A program made the translations under genes and the position numbers. DNA of 64,000 nt from Scatophagus argus (Eukaryota; Chordata; Actinopteri; Scatophagidae). Where the stretch lies: contig NC_058506.1 of the NCBI RefSeq assembly GCF_020382885.2, positions 12,998,318 through 13,062,317 on the forward strand, in the 5' to 3' direction. Of the stretch, positions 12,013 to 23,474 are shown piece after piece; position 1 is the first letter of the stretch; each line of letters opens with the position of its first letter. The notes beneath the pieces were generated by a model that had not been told where the DNA came from, ran no database searches, and saw only the letters and a list, made by a program, of their open reading frames with translations.

Positions 12013-12230
12013 CTTTTGTAAGTGTTAGGCCTACTGATTTCAGACAAACAGCGACCTCTCGCTGCGTTCAAGCAGCTTGAAGAAGCTTCCCGGATGTTCG
12101 ATGTGATTTTTGTCCTCAGGTTGCCTCGTAAAATAATCAGCTGTTTCCTCGGAACTGAGCGCTGGCCGATCACGTGACAGTCGGCGACGTCGTGCGTCAG
12201 GAATCCCTCACCGGTTCGCATGATTTAGAA
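12013..12230 (-). promoter_or_regulatory. ccna1 promoter and probable noncoding first exon
   Basis: A donor CAAAAG|GTACTG ends at 12013, and an acceptor (pyrimidine tract then CAAAG) lies immediately before the ATG at 11065. The first exon is therefore probably untranslated. The locally GC-rich segment holds a CACGTG E-box at 12171-12176 and CRE-like TGACGCA/GACGTCG sequence. Exact start unknown. Confidence 0.45.
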
Positions 12231-14650
12231 TAAACTAATTTCCCATTTTAAAAGAATAAGGTTTTGACAATGGATTCACACGAGTGCCTTCCCTGAGTGT
12301 GTTTTCCCCCCCTCACATGGATACACCAATTTCCCAGTGCTTGCTCTCATTAAAGAAGAAAACAAACAGTATTTGGATAAGATTGTCATTAAATCTCGAG
12401 TTTTGTAAGAGATTGAACAGGAGAATTGTTAAGCACAGAGGTTACCACTGCAATAAAGCCTTACCCAACTAATGACGTCAAAAATGAATGTTGTTTTTTC
12501 TTTTATTAATGCACAGCGCCTTTGTTTGTGAAAATAAACTTTTTTGAGCGTCTGCGGGTTCTACATTGTCCACAAGATGGCAGGCTTTCTCAGCAGTAAG
12601 GTCTGTTGTTTTTAATCTGCAGTAAATCAAGCAGACTTTCGATGTGTTTTTGGGTCAAATAAACAGAGAGAGAGCAAAACCATGAGACTAGAATCTCAAA
12701 GAAGCCAAATGACAGAAAAAAGTTTGATCAAATTCATAAGCGACACAATTTAGCACCGAGCCTTTGTTCACACAAAGTATGAGATGGAGACGTGTAAAGC
12801 AGTATTCATGAAAAAGACTTTCTCCATTGTGTATCTTTTTCTTGCCTGCGAACCAAGCGGATGTTTAGATGCAGATATCCCTGCAATTATTATTGTTATC
12901 GTTCCGATGGAGATTGCATCTTAATCACAGCACGAATGAGAGGCAGCAAAGAGGCAGGTGGGAACTTGGGAGGACCCAGGAGCATTGAAGCACAGGCCTG
13001 CCATGCTGCTGCTGCTGCTGCTGCTGCTGAGCAGCTCAAGTGGAGCAACGGGGGATTAAGGACTCCAGTCTGCGACCATGTGGTCACAAGCCTTCACAGG
13101 ACATCACTCCTGCACATTCTTGATGCTGTTTTTGATGTAACACTATTCAAACACAGACTCACTCACATTGCACATGTTTGTATAATCATTTTACAACATG
13201 CTACCCTCACTGGAACTATATGGTTCAACTCAAATCATTCTTTTATTTTTAGAATTCAGTTGGCTATCAATCACATCTTAATTCATTTTGGAGGAACTAA
13301 AGAGTTCCAGTGGTAATCCAACAAGCTCTAATCCAGAAAGCTGTTGATATTTCAAACATTGGCCAGTCATTTTTTTCCAATTTAAAACATAACACCTTAT
13401 GTTAATTATTTTATTAGATAGCACACATCCAAAACGTATGTAAAAACTGCAGATGTGCCACAGCAAAGGAAACAGCTTTATCTTATCATGTCAGACAATT
13501 ATTGAAACTTTGACAACTTGCTCTATGATTTTATTAACGCTAAACAAAATTTACTTTGCTTAAAGCTGCAATGATTCCATCAACAGTGTAATATCATGCA
13601 ACTCTGGGAGTATGAATCTCTATTAATATGGACTTAAAGTTATTTAAACAATGTCAAACTTCAGTAAAGTCTACGATGTGGGAAATGCAGAAAAAAATGG
13701 ACCTCCAGTGACATTTAAAATGATAACATTGCAGAATGCATAATGAAAAACAATACAGGGCAACTTAAGTGATATATCTCTTGGGCTAAAACCAAAGCTC
13801 CACTTGTAAAATGTATTTTTAATAACATGCAGGGTAATATTGCCTGGAATCATTACAGAGCAAATATCCCAACTCACTGGCATATTACATCAGAACAAAA
13901 TTTAATTCTTACAAGATTACATGTACTGTTATCAGGAGAGGGGATCAAAAAGTCCCCAATTTTCTCATTAATACAAAATTGTCTTCCGGTGTTTAGAGCA
14001 CATTTTCAAAAGCACGTGCGCTTGCTTCTAGACAGTTTGTGGAGCTGAAATACAAGGCCATGGTTGCAACAAATACAAAAAAACAAAGAAAGGATGAAAA
14101 GGGCTGAGTACAGTGAGTAATGGTCTCCCTGACAGATGAGATGTGTTTATAATATCTACCACAGAACCAGTGAAATATCCTCAACTGTTTGGTCCAGTAG
14201 AGATGGGAGATGGCCTGCTGCGGCTATTTTCTCCTCTCAAAATAGAATTGATATCTGTTCACACTGGTCGCACTGAGCTGAAACACACAAACATGGCACC
14301 TGCTCAGGGGAAACAAAGTCTCTCTCTCACTCTCTCTCTCTTCCGCTGTCTTTTCATCCCTCTTCCTCATTTCCGTTCAGTCCCTAAGCAGATGCAGATT
14401 GCTCATGACAGATAGCACTGGGTTGCTGCCATTCCATTAGCGTGATGTATTGCTGGTGACAGGCTTGGTCCAGATGGGCTGGGGATTTGAGCATCACCTC
14501 TAAAATACTGCGCCATCCGGGGAGAATCCTTCGAGCCGAGGACGGGCGCGTCTCATCTCTCAGCTGTACCCTCATCCAGTGGTGTTACCCCTCCTGGGAG
14601 GGATCGCAGCTGAGACTGTCTCTCGCCCCGAGCACACAAAATGTTCTCAG
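12231..14650. other. Gene desert, proximal part
   Basis: No exon-like structure was found on either strand. It contains a (CTG)n tract at 13004-13029 and otherwise unique AT-rich sequence. Confidence 0.5.
13004..13029. repeat. (TGC)n trinucleotide repeat
   Basis: About 8.7 perfect units, intergenic, between ccna1 and sertm1. Confidence 0.9.
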
Positions 14651-14659
14651 TGTTAGTTC

Positions 14660-14684
14660 AAAAAAAAAAAAAAAAAAAAAAAAA
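14660..14684. repeat. Poly(A) run of 25
   Basis: Uninterrupted A run followed by 'cagcaaaaaagg'. No SINE or retrogene body could be recognised upstream, so it is listed as a simple repeat. Confidence 0.85.
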
Positions 14685-14879
14685 CAGCAAAAAAGGAGGA
14701 AAACTTGGCACATAGAGGGATGAAAAGGCAGTCTGATCTGCAGAGGTTTATCCCTGCTGAACAGGGATTTTTGCATCACCTTTTGCAAGAGAAAAAGCTC
14801 ATTAACTGAGCAGAATTCAGCCCAAATTTAAGAATCCCAGTAAAACGAGCTTCATAAATGCCCCACTTAAACGTGTGAT

Positions 14880-16260
14880 TTCTCCACACTTACATGTCAG
14901 AGATCAGAGATGTCAGCATGTTTTTATTCATTAAACTTTAACTACTGTCTGATCCGATGAGGAAGGGTCTATTGCAGGTTAATTGGTTGACACCTCTAAA
15001 CAAAACAATGCAAAAACCCCATGGAGAAGATGTTGAACCCTTCAGTTATTTTGTTCTAATTATACATACTGCAAAGACATTTCATGTTGGGTTGAGGGCC
15101 AATTAGCAGCATTTATTGGCAATAAAAGAGGGCCAGCACTCTGATATCCAAATTTTCAAAGCAACACGAGACAGAACTCCAGAAAGGCCAAGTCATCTGA
15201 GCCAAACACTGCAGGGACATCAGAGAAGAAAACTACAAAATAATTTCATATGTGAAGAGTCTCCAAGCACCTACACAACATCAACAAAGTACATAAAATG
15301 TGAGGAACGGTTAAAAATATCCATCCATATTTCTCATCGTCTGAAGGTCAAATTTGTCACCCAGTCTTTCTATTACAATAATGCTTTATTTAATGAGCCT
15401 CATTTGAATCAAAGGGGCTTTTGTTGAGGAATATGATGTGGAAATTTGATGCCAATCTCCCCCATTAGAAGGTCCATCACTGTAATGAGCCAGGGGCATG
15501 AAAAGAAAATGAGTTCTGAGAGAGGAGGAGGGGGTTATGTCAAGACTGAGAGCTCCTATTGTCTGTTCCTTATGACGGCGGAATAATTGCACTGCTTAAA
15601 TAGGACTGCTAAAACACACACACACAGACAGACATACTGTTTAACCAATCTAAAAACCACTGCAACACTTAATACAATATCATAGCATGTGGCAATAACC
15701 ATAATGATGCAACAAAACTTATGAAAGTTTAATTGTTTACTTTTAGGAGTCTGCTGCCTCCCTCTTTCAATTCATTAACTACTGAGTGAATCGTAGAGGA
15801 AAGAGGGAGAGAGAGGGGGATGAAATGTAGGAATACATAAACAGACTCAGTAATCACGCTGACAGACAAAGCGTGATGTTGTAGCTTTTGTCCCTGTATC
15901 TCCTACGTTCGATGGACAACTTGTGCATCAAATACCCCGCCCACACCCCCCACGCCCACCCCCCGCATGCCTGAGCCGTGGTGCGTATGAATTATGAATG
16001 TCTGAAGAGTAAGGTTTTTTTTTTTTTTAAATTTAAGGGGCCCCAAATCTTTTGGTGCACTAAATTATTCATATATTCAAATGAATCTGACTTTGAGGAC
16101 ATTTTTTTTTTCTTTTTTCTCCTCTTTCATGAATTTAGAGTGCACTCTTCAGAGGACTTGAGCAAAATTGCCCAAAGACTATTAGTGGTAAAGGTTTAGT
16201 GGTAAAGCAGAGATTTCAAAAGGTTTCAGTCCACTTTTGGGTTTCTTGCTCAAACATGTG
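14880..16260. other. Low-repeat intergenic block, candidate conserved noncoding sequence
   Basis: No coding signal. Homeodomain-type TAAT/ATTA cores and a TCF/SOX-like 'gaatcaaaggggc' near 15408-15420 sit in largely repeat-free sequence. T-runs occur near 16015-16030 and 16104-16119, and a C run at 16267-16277. Conservation cannot be tested here. Confidence 0.3.
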
Positions 16261-16688
16261 TTTGCGCCCCCCCCCCCAAACTGTGGCAGGATATTTTGAT
16301 ACAGTGCCGATATCATCTTTTCATCTCTTCTCATTGTTATTCTGGACAAGTACTCGCCTGTCAGGCTGCTGCCCGTCTGTGAGTGTGTGTGTGCGTGTGT
16401 GTGTGTGTCACTGTTACGCCTCAGTATGTTCGCTCTGCTTCGTGCCCGCAGATCTGTGCAGCTCATTTTGATTGGCATGGCACGAAAGCCTGAGTGGAGT
16501 CGGTGCATATTTATCTGCTGAAGTCTGATCTTCAAAATCTTTGAAAACCAAAGTGAACATCACATCCTGGAGATGAAGGCTAAATGTATTTTAACTGTTC
16601 CTCCAAGATTAGGGGTGCAAAGATACTTTCTCCTGCAATAAGGAGAAGACAGCTGAAGCACTCAAGACTTAAATTTTGCTTGTGTGAG

Positions 16689-16689
<1 letters not shown>

Positions 16690-16734
<45 letters not shown>
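16690..16734. repeat. (CT)n microsatellite
   Basis: About 22 perfect dinucleotide units. Confidence 0.95.
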
Positions 16735-16737
<3 letters not shown>

Positions 16738-16912
16738 CGGGAGCTCTGCAGATTGGTTCAGATCACCAGAGAGACGTAAAGCATATCTGTTAGGGCAGCT
16801 AAAATACACTGAACCTCTGACATGTTTACAACTCATATCTGACACTTTACTGTCTGCTATCTAAGAGTTTAAAGGTTCCCATGAGTTTAGCAGAACAAAC
16901 TTGTCAAATCCC

Positions 16913-16915
<3 letters not shown>

Positions 16916-16943
<28 letters not shown>
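16916..16943. repeat. (AC)n microsatellite
   Basis: About 14 perfect dinucleotide units. Confidence 0.95.
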
Positions 16944-18059
16944 TTTGGCCAAAAATATCCTCCAAATGCAATTTCAGCCCCCTCGTTACTGGATGTCTCC
17001 TCTTCATTATCATGCAGAGCAGAGACTTGTGTCCTCACAAGGGCAGTGCTGGGATGCCATAGAGTCAGAACAGGCTGGGATATCAGGGAATGACATGGAA
17101 TTGGCGGCCATGCCTTCTGGGATTAGCGACAAAAGCCAAAGCTCTTATCTCCATCCTTCAGTCCTCTCTCTCTCTCTCACACACACACAAGGACACGCAC
17201 ATGCAACACAGATGCACAAACGAATACTTGAGTTTGCACAGAAACAAACACATGTACTCACACAGACATAATTAGCTTTGCCAAACTTATTCCCTCTTTA
17301 GCAAAATAAGGAATTGTGTGAGTGTAACAATTCTCTGTGATAGGTTTAGAAATGGGTTGGTGTGTGCAATGAGCAGAGAGGAGGTCAGGGGAAATAATTA
17401 TTGGAATAATTAAATGATGTGCAGCGTTCCTTTCCCCTGTCCTTGGGTTCTCCCTTTACACCATCGGAGCCAATGAAGCTGCCTGGAGCAGTTTATTTTT
17501 GGCTGGTTCAGATTACGAAAATATTCACAAACAGATATACGCCCATCAGATGATTCCTAGACCTCTTCGCGTGGATGTCACATTTTTTTTTTTTAATCTG
17601 AAGTACGCATGCACATCAGCCATGTGATATTAGCCAAAGCTGGATTTGGATGTGAAATAAAGTCATCTTCCTCTCATCTCTGCTCTCTCTGTTCTCCACT
17701 GCTGCTCTTCCCCTCCGGTGCCTGTGTCAGCGGGCAGATGGCGGCAGACTGAGGCATCTGTGGAAGAGGAGGTGCCTTTTCCCCTTCACAGAGCAGGGAC
17801 AGGTGTCATCTGCCTCACAATTAACATCTTCACGAATACCATTAAGGCGCTAACAAGCTCATATGTGACATTCAGGGCCATGCGCAAAATTTGCTCGAGA
17901 TTAGATAAGACTAGAATTTATTGGGAGCCTTTCATTCCAAAAAATGTACTCTTGGACTCATTTCTGCAATCAAAGTAAAGCACTTCAGGAGGTTGAGTCA
18001 CTCAAATTCCAAAAACACAGTTTCTCAAGCTTGAACTACTTTCTACCAAAGAAATTTCT

Positions 18060-18405
18060 GGAAAGAGACTGTGCTGTTGAATTTTTTAGCCATGCTAGCG
18101 GTATCGCTCTAGGGATGGAAATGTTGGTCTGTCAGTCTGTTGGCTGATCTGAGTCCACCATAAAATAAAATTTGCACAGACGTTGAGGGTCCCCAGGGCG
18201 TGAACCCACTGACTTTGGTGATCCTCTGACTTGTTCTCTAGTGTCTCTTCATCAGCAGGTTGGCATTTGTGGTTTAGAATGAAATATTTTGTCAATTATT
18301 GAATGGATTTGCCATGAAATGTGTAACAGATATTCAAGATCCCTGGAGACAAATTCTATTGACTTTGGTGATCTTCTGGCCTTTTCTCTAGCGTAGGAGT
18401 GAGAG
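18060..18405. repeat. Degenerate tandem dispersed repeat
   Basis: Two diverged units about 149 bp apart share CTGACTTTGGTGATCCTCTG-like sequence (18209 and 18358 areas), followed by 'ttctctagtg/gcg'. In between is 'gaatggatttgccatgaaat'. This 'actttggtgat...ctctagcg' pattern is a repeat I recognise from percomorph fish genomes; I cannot name its class. Confidence 0.6.
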
Positions 18406-19166
18406 GACAGAGAGAGGGAGGGAGGTGAAAATACAAGCTTCAAGGTGAAGAGAGACGAGGAGATCTGCACCGAGAAATTGAGAGGTGTTAAAGGCTGCCT
18501 CTTTCTTCTCAGGCTGCCTTTTTCCGTTCATTTGCCAGTTAGGGGTCTGCCAGAACAATGGCAGCCAGGTTATTGCTCACCACTGCACACTGTCTACTGA
18601 CGCAGTTTGCTGAGAGTAGAGAGCAAGGCCACGTCGCTCACATAAATACTAGAGAGATGACAACCAAAACTAAGCGATTACTGTGTGTGGGAGGGTGTGT
18701 GCGTGTTGAGACAAATATTGATTTGTTGGTCAGTTATTAAACAGTTTATCTGACTGCATTGATCAAGCTCTTTGTTTGCCCAAACTAATTACAGAAGAGC
18801 TTGTTAGCTGTGAGGAATATGTGTAAGTGAGAGTACAGAAGACACAGAACAGCTTTGACCGTTAACGCAATCACTCAGAGAGAAAAGTGGGAGGGCTGAA
18901 GCAAAGGGGGGAGGAGATGGGATTAGAGTGAGCACTGCACCCTCTCATCTCTCCTCTTCACCTCTTTTCAAGAAAGGCAAAAAAAAACAAACCCTAAAAC
19001 AACCCATCAGTATCATTCATTAGTTACAGAGCTCATGTATGTGTGTGTTCCCTTTTAAATGTGAGTCCATTCATAGAGAGAATCCATCCACATCTGAAAG
19101 CATCTACTCCAGCTGCAGTGCTTGTGGTGTTTGTTTCTGAGTGAGGGTTGGTGTGTCACACTGAAT

Positions 19167-19202
19167 GACACACACACACACACACACACATACACACACA
19201 AC

Positions 19203-19249
<47 letters not shown>

Positions 19250-19250
19250 C
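19167..19250. repeat. Compound (AC)n-(GA)n microsatellite
   Basis: AC repeats at 19167-19202, followed by about 22 GA units at 19206-19248. Confidence 0.95.
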
Positions 19251-19382
19251 AGGCTTGTAGGGAAGATCTCAGGGGCAACAGATTTGGTCTGCTCGGCTGA
19301 AAGACCAAACACAACGGGATGTATCTCTGCACAACGTGAACCTGAGTGAGGAGGAGCTGCCTCACACACACAAAGGTCTGTA
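19251..19382 (+). other. Possible noncoding exon upstream of sertm1
   Basis: A locally GC-richer stretch ends in a strong donor (GGTCT|GTAAGTATT, donor GT at 19381-19382). It lies on the same strand as sertm1, whose coding exon has an acceptor. No upstream acceptor was required or identified. This is a guess from the donor and strand only. Confidence 0.2.
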
Positions 19383-20857
19383 AGTATTCCTCTTTTATTG
19401 CCAACAATTTTCTGTATGCTTCTGATGCGTTAGGCTGCTTTGTTTTTTTTTTATTATGAAATGCTTCCAAATTGTTTTTAAGAGCGAGGACGGTGTTAGT
19501 CTGATCTGTGAGATGGGAATCCTGCTGGATACACACAGCCATTATTCACCTCAAATGTGCCTCTCTCTTTTTTAGTTGCCAGCAACTTTATTCAGTGCAT
19601 TATCACTGACTGTAGAGCATCAGTGAGAGAATAAACACTATTGCAGAGAAGACACGAAGGGAAGATGAAACAGTAAAACGAACAGAGAGAAATGAGACTT
19701 GCAGGAAAAAAAATTAAAGGTAAAGTGCAGGAAGAATTCATGGCATTCACTGAACTGGGAAATAAACAAGCTTCTTTTGTGGCAGCTGAGAAAAAGAGGG
19801 AAGGAGTGAGCAATGAGTGAAGCAATTGTGCCTCAAGATTTGAGGAGAAAAAGGAGGAGGGCTTGAAAAGTGTCTTTTCAGGGCAATGAGAACAAGAGCA
19901 GGGCTTGTTTGGGTTTTAAAATAATGTATGACTCAGCCTGTTCATCATAATGAAGACGGTGAACAAGAGCTGCACACACACAGATTCACTGGCAACTGCA
20001 CTCTGAAGTATCAGGAGTAATTAACAAATATGAGAACGAGGCATAAAAATACACTTCACCATAGAGATGAAGTAACGGGCACTAACACACACACACACAC
20101 ATTCAGACATCAAAAGAGCTCATTGTCTACACTGGCCAATGACCAAAAAAATCTACCAGTACTTGCTGTTCTTACTAGAACTGTGTTAACTCATGGCACC
20201 TTTCTGACGGTCAGGATAAGCCCTTTGCAGCACCTTTGAGAACTCAGTCCCATTTGGCTTTTAGGAATCCTTACTTCAGTGCACTGAATATCCGAGAGAA
20301 ACAGCTGGACGGTGGTGCTCCACTCCTGGTGTGGCTCTGACTGCGCTCAGGTGTGCCGCGAGATTTTGTCATTCAAATGTGAACGTAATGAATAAAAACA
20401 TTAGTTTATTGTGTTGTAGGATCGGTAGCAATCCAATCCAAACTGAGGAGACTGTTTGGTGTCGTGCTAAATAACAGTGGGGAAGTGGTTGACTCTTCTA
20501 TTCTGCTGCACACTGAAACTTCTCTTTCTTCATACTTTCATCATTCCTGCTTATCTCTGACCCCTAAGTGGGTTATCTGTGGTATTTTGGGGCTGCAGAG
20601 GCAATTTGGAATTCATGAGGTTGAGCCTCAGGTCTGTTTTCAGTTGATCTGGTTCAGAATATGAGATACTTAACATGTTCGAAATTCAAGCGACTTGTAT
20701 CTATTGGCGATCTGTTGTTTGAGCTGAAACTGAACGTCTGTGCCTGTGTGTGCATGGAAATCTTATGTGCATGCATGTGAACGATATTGGTGCTATAGGC
20801 TCAACTCGTTTTTTTGTCTGTTCAGGCATGTGACGTGAATACAGTGTGAGAATGTAT

Positions 20858-20896
<39 letters not shown>
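20858..20896. repeat. (CA)n microsatellite
   Basis: About 19 perfect dinucleotide units. Confidence 0.95.
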
Positions 20897-20900
<4 letters not shown>

Positions 20901-21329
20901 AATCTGGCCCAAATGCCATGACATTTCCCCACATGTGGATCTTGTCCATTATTCATTAAGTGAAGCGCTAATACCAGACCAGAACAGCCAGCAGAATGTG
21001 TCTCTGGTTAAGGTTGAGTTAAGGCTTTTTGGTTAATATTTATATTTTGGACTGTAACTATTGCAGTATTTTCTGTGACCAAAAAAGGCTATAAGGTCTT
21101 AATTAGAAAAGTAAAGTCAAAGGCTGTATGTGTTTAGCCTGGAATGTAGCAGCTGTGAATTTAAAATGGATCTTGATCTGTATTGATCTGTGTATTGATC
21201 TTCACAAGATAAAAAATTATATGGACAAATTAAATGTGTTACACCAAACACCAAATCGTTAAATTTTTACCTCTGAAAACAAAATGCTATATTTCATGAT
21301 TTCACAGTCACAGTATTAAAACTGGTTGA

Positions 21330-21560
21330 TAGGAATGTACATTATGTATTTATGATCAAAAGATACCAATAATCAATAACCAGATACCAATAACCTGCTC
21401 CTAATGGCCAGTACTGATAAAATAATCGACACTTTCACATTTCACAAGAAACTCACAACCTGTAAATAATGTAGACCTGAGGTTAAGATGTAAAGATGGA
21501 TGATTTAATACTCCACAGCTCTAATAAGATTTGTTGTGTTAGAACTTGTAGACTTTTTCG
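21330..21560. mobile_element. hAT-like fragment, second copy
   Basis: It has the same order of motifs as the 3.4 kb copy. First come 'ataccaataa' repeats and 'aatggccagtactgataaaat'. Next is AAAGATGGATGATTTAATAC (about 21493-21512), then 'ctcca(c/t)agc'. Ends are not sharp, so limits are approximate. Confidence 0.45.
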
Positions 21561-22099
21561 CTCCTCTCTGAACATTTATTGCGATCGTGTTGTTTATGTT
21601 TGAAACTGTAAAGCACGTTCACACCGGTGACAACGTGTTTGGCTCTCTAGCCTGCACTTAGTGGCTCTGCTCAGGTGCAGCAGTTTGACGTCATGAGCGC
21701 AACAACAGCGTGCTGCTCATCTTCGTCTTCTCCTTCTTCCATTTATTTAGTGGCAGATGGCAAACTAATTTAAAGGTGCATACCGTCACCTACCGTATCA
21801 GCTATTTGGCTTCATATTAGCAGCTCTGTTTATCAGTTATAATTTCATTATAGGCTGAAAGGTGATGGTATAAAATTTCCCATTACCTGGTCGATAATCT
21901 CTCTGATAATGCATTTAGAGCATAAAATTGAAAGGCATGTACAGCAATGGCAGTGTTAAAACGCATTAGACACAGATACACTCTGTACAAAACACTTTAG
22001 ACAAATACACATAAGGCAATAGAACTGTGCAAAATATATTGTAAGAGTACAGTATATTTGTGTGGACAGAACACATTAGATAAGACAAACCGCGCCCAG

Positions 22100-22760
22100 C
22101 ACTGACAGCAAGAAAGATTATAAGATGATGAAAAAACGAATGAGGGTGAAGAACAGATTGAGAAACTGGAGCAGAGGAAGCTTCTCGGCACAGTGTCTCA
22201 GGAGGAGTTCAGCCGAACGTGTTCCGCCAGCAGAGGATGAGATTGTTTGAACAGTGTCTTGCAGAGATTGCGCAGCTCAGGAAAGGAGTTTGATCAGGAC
22301 TAAAGGGAGCTTTGGAAGTCAAGGTCCACCGTCTATAGATGCACACGAGCGGCGGACTGAACATATGCTCAAGTCAAGACCAAACAAGCAAAAGTGGAGC
22401 AGACAGAGAGAGAGAGAGAAAGAAGAAAGCTATGAAACTCATGAAGAAGAATTTGCTCAAGGCAGCCCGGTCTGGAGAGTGTGCTGCTGAGATAGCCAAG
22501 GATATACAAAATATATTAAAAGCTCTCGACATAGCCAAGAGGGCAATGCTGACACTCAAAAAAAAAAGAAGAAAAAAAAAAAAGAAATACATCATCAGAG
22601 AAAAGTCATAGCTGAGTGAAAAGTATAGAGAACTTTTGTATGAACCCACTGATGAGCCCCAGGCTGGTAGACCAAGAAGGAAACAGGAGAATAAGCAGAC
22701 TGAAAGGCAGAAAAGTGTCAAAATGCCTGAACTTTTCATGGCCCTGACTGGGACTGAGGG
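22100..22760 (+). pseudogene. Decayed coding-like sequence of unknown origin
   Basis: Purine-rich sequence whose plus-strand frames give protein-like patches broken by stops and shifts. Examples are EEQIEKLEQRKLLGTVSQEE near 22150 and KAARSGECAAEIAKDIQNIL near 22460. The pattern suggests a dead retrotransposon or processed gene. No family was recognised. Confidence 0.3.
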
Positions 22761-23112
22761 GAAATGACTTTTTCTGTGTTAACTTGTTAAAGAAGGACTG
22801 AGGTGTAAGTCAAGTAAATGTCAAAGAACCTCACGCTCTGGCGATGTTCAGTCTCAAGGAGCAACACTGACTCCTGAGGACCATTCAGGCCAGTTGCTGT
22901 AGCCTCTCAGAGGAGCAGCTACCAGCAGCCTCCAACATCCAGGTCAGCATTCATGCTTAAGAGAGAGATGCAGCTGAAATGTCACCTGAGTGGGTGTGAG
23001 CCCAGCATCAGCTGAAGTCTTAACGAACAAACATCACAGAGATTTAGAGCCATCGGAGGACCTCCATGTCAGACCTTCACCTTAACTTAATCATGTTTTG
23101 ATGTTGCTGTAT

Positions 23113-23474
23113 GTGTGAAATAGCGCTGTCACCTCATAGCAAGAGGGTTCCAGGTTCGAATCCCGGTCTGGGCCCTTCAATATGGAGTTTGCATGTTCTC
23201 CCTGTGCCTGCGTGGGTTTTCTCCGGGTACTCCGGCTTCCACCCACAACCCCCCCCCAAAAACATGCATGTTAGGTTAATTGGCTACTCAACATTGCCCC
23301 TAGGTGTGAGCGTGAGAGTGTGTGGTTGTCTGTCTTTGTGTATTGGCCCTGCGATTGACTGGCGACCAGTCCAGGATGTACCCCGCCTCTCGCCTGTAGT
23401 CAACTGGGATAGGCTCCAGCCCCCTGCGACCCTGACAGATAAGCGGAATAGAAAATGGATGGATGGATGGATGT
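23113..23474 (+). mobile_element. tRNA-headed SINE with (ATGG)n tail
   Basis: The head has an A-box-like 'tagcgctgtcacctcatagc' and a perfect B box GGTTCGAATCC (about 23153-23163). The body is 'gagtttgcatgttctccctg', then 'ggttgtctgtctttgtg' and 'gggataggctccagccccct'. The 3' end is 'gataagcggaatagaaa' and (ATGG)n. This pattern is very widespread in teleosts; the 3' half resembles tails shared with L2/CR1-type LINEs. Confidence 0.85.

Noticed and set aside
12861..13316. 151-codon plus-strand frame with a poly-Ala run
   Set aside because: Produced by the (TGC)n repeat; no splice context and no recognisable protein.
16690..16943. Regularly spaced short repeats considered as a CRISPR-like array
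   Set aside because: Simple dinucleotide microsatellites in a vertebrate genome, with no repeat-spacer structure.
23121..23163. Possible tRNA gene (A and B boxes)
   Set aside because: No acceptor stem or T-stem closure and followed by a SINE body; it is a SINE head.
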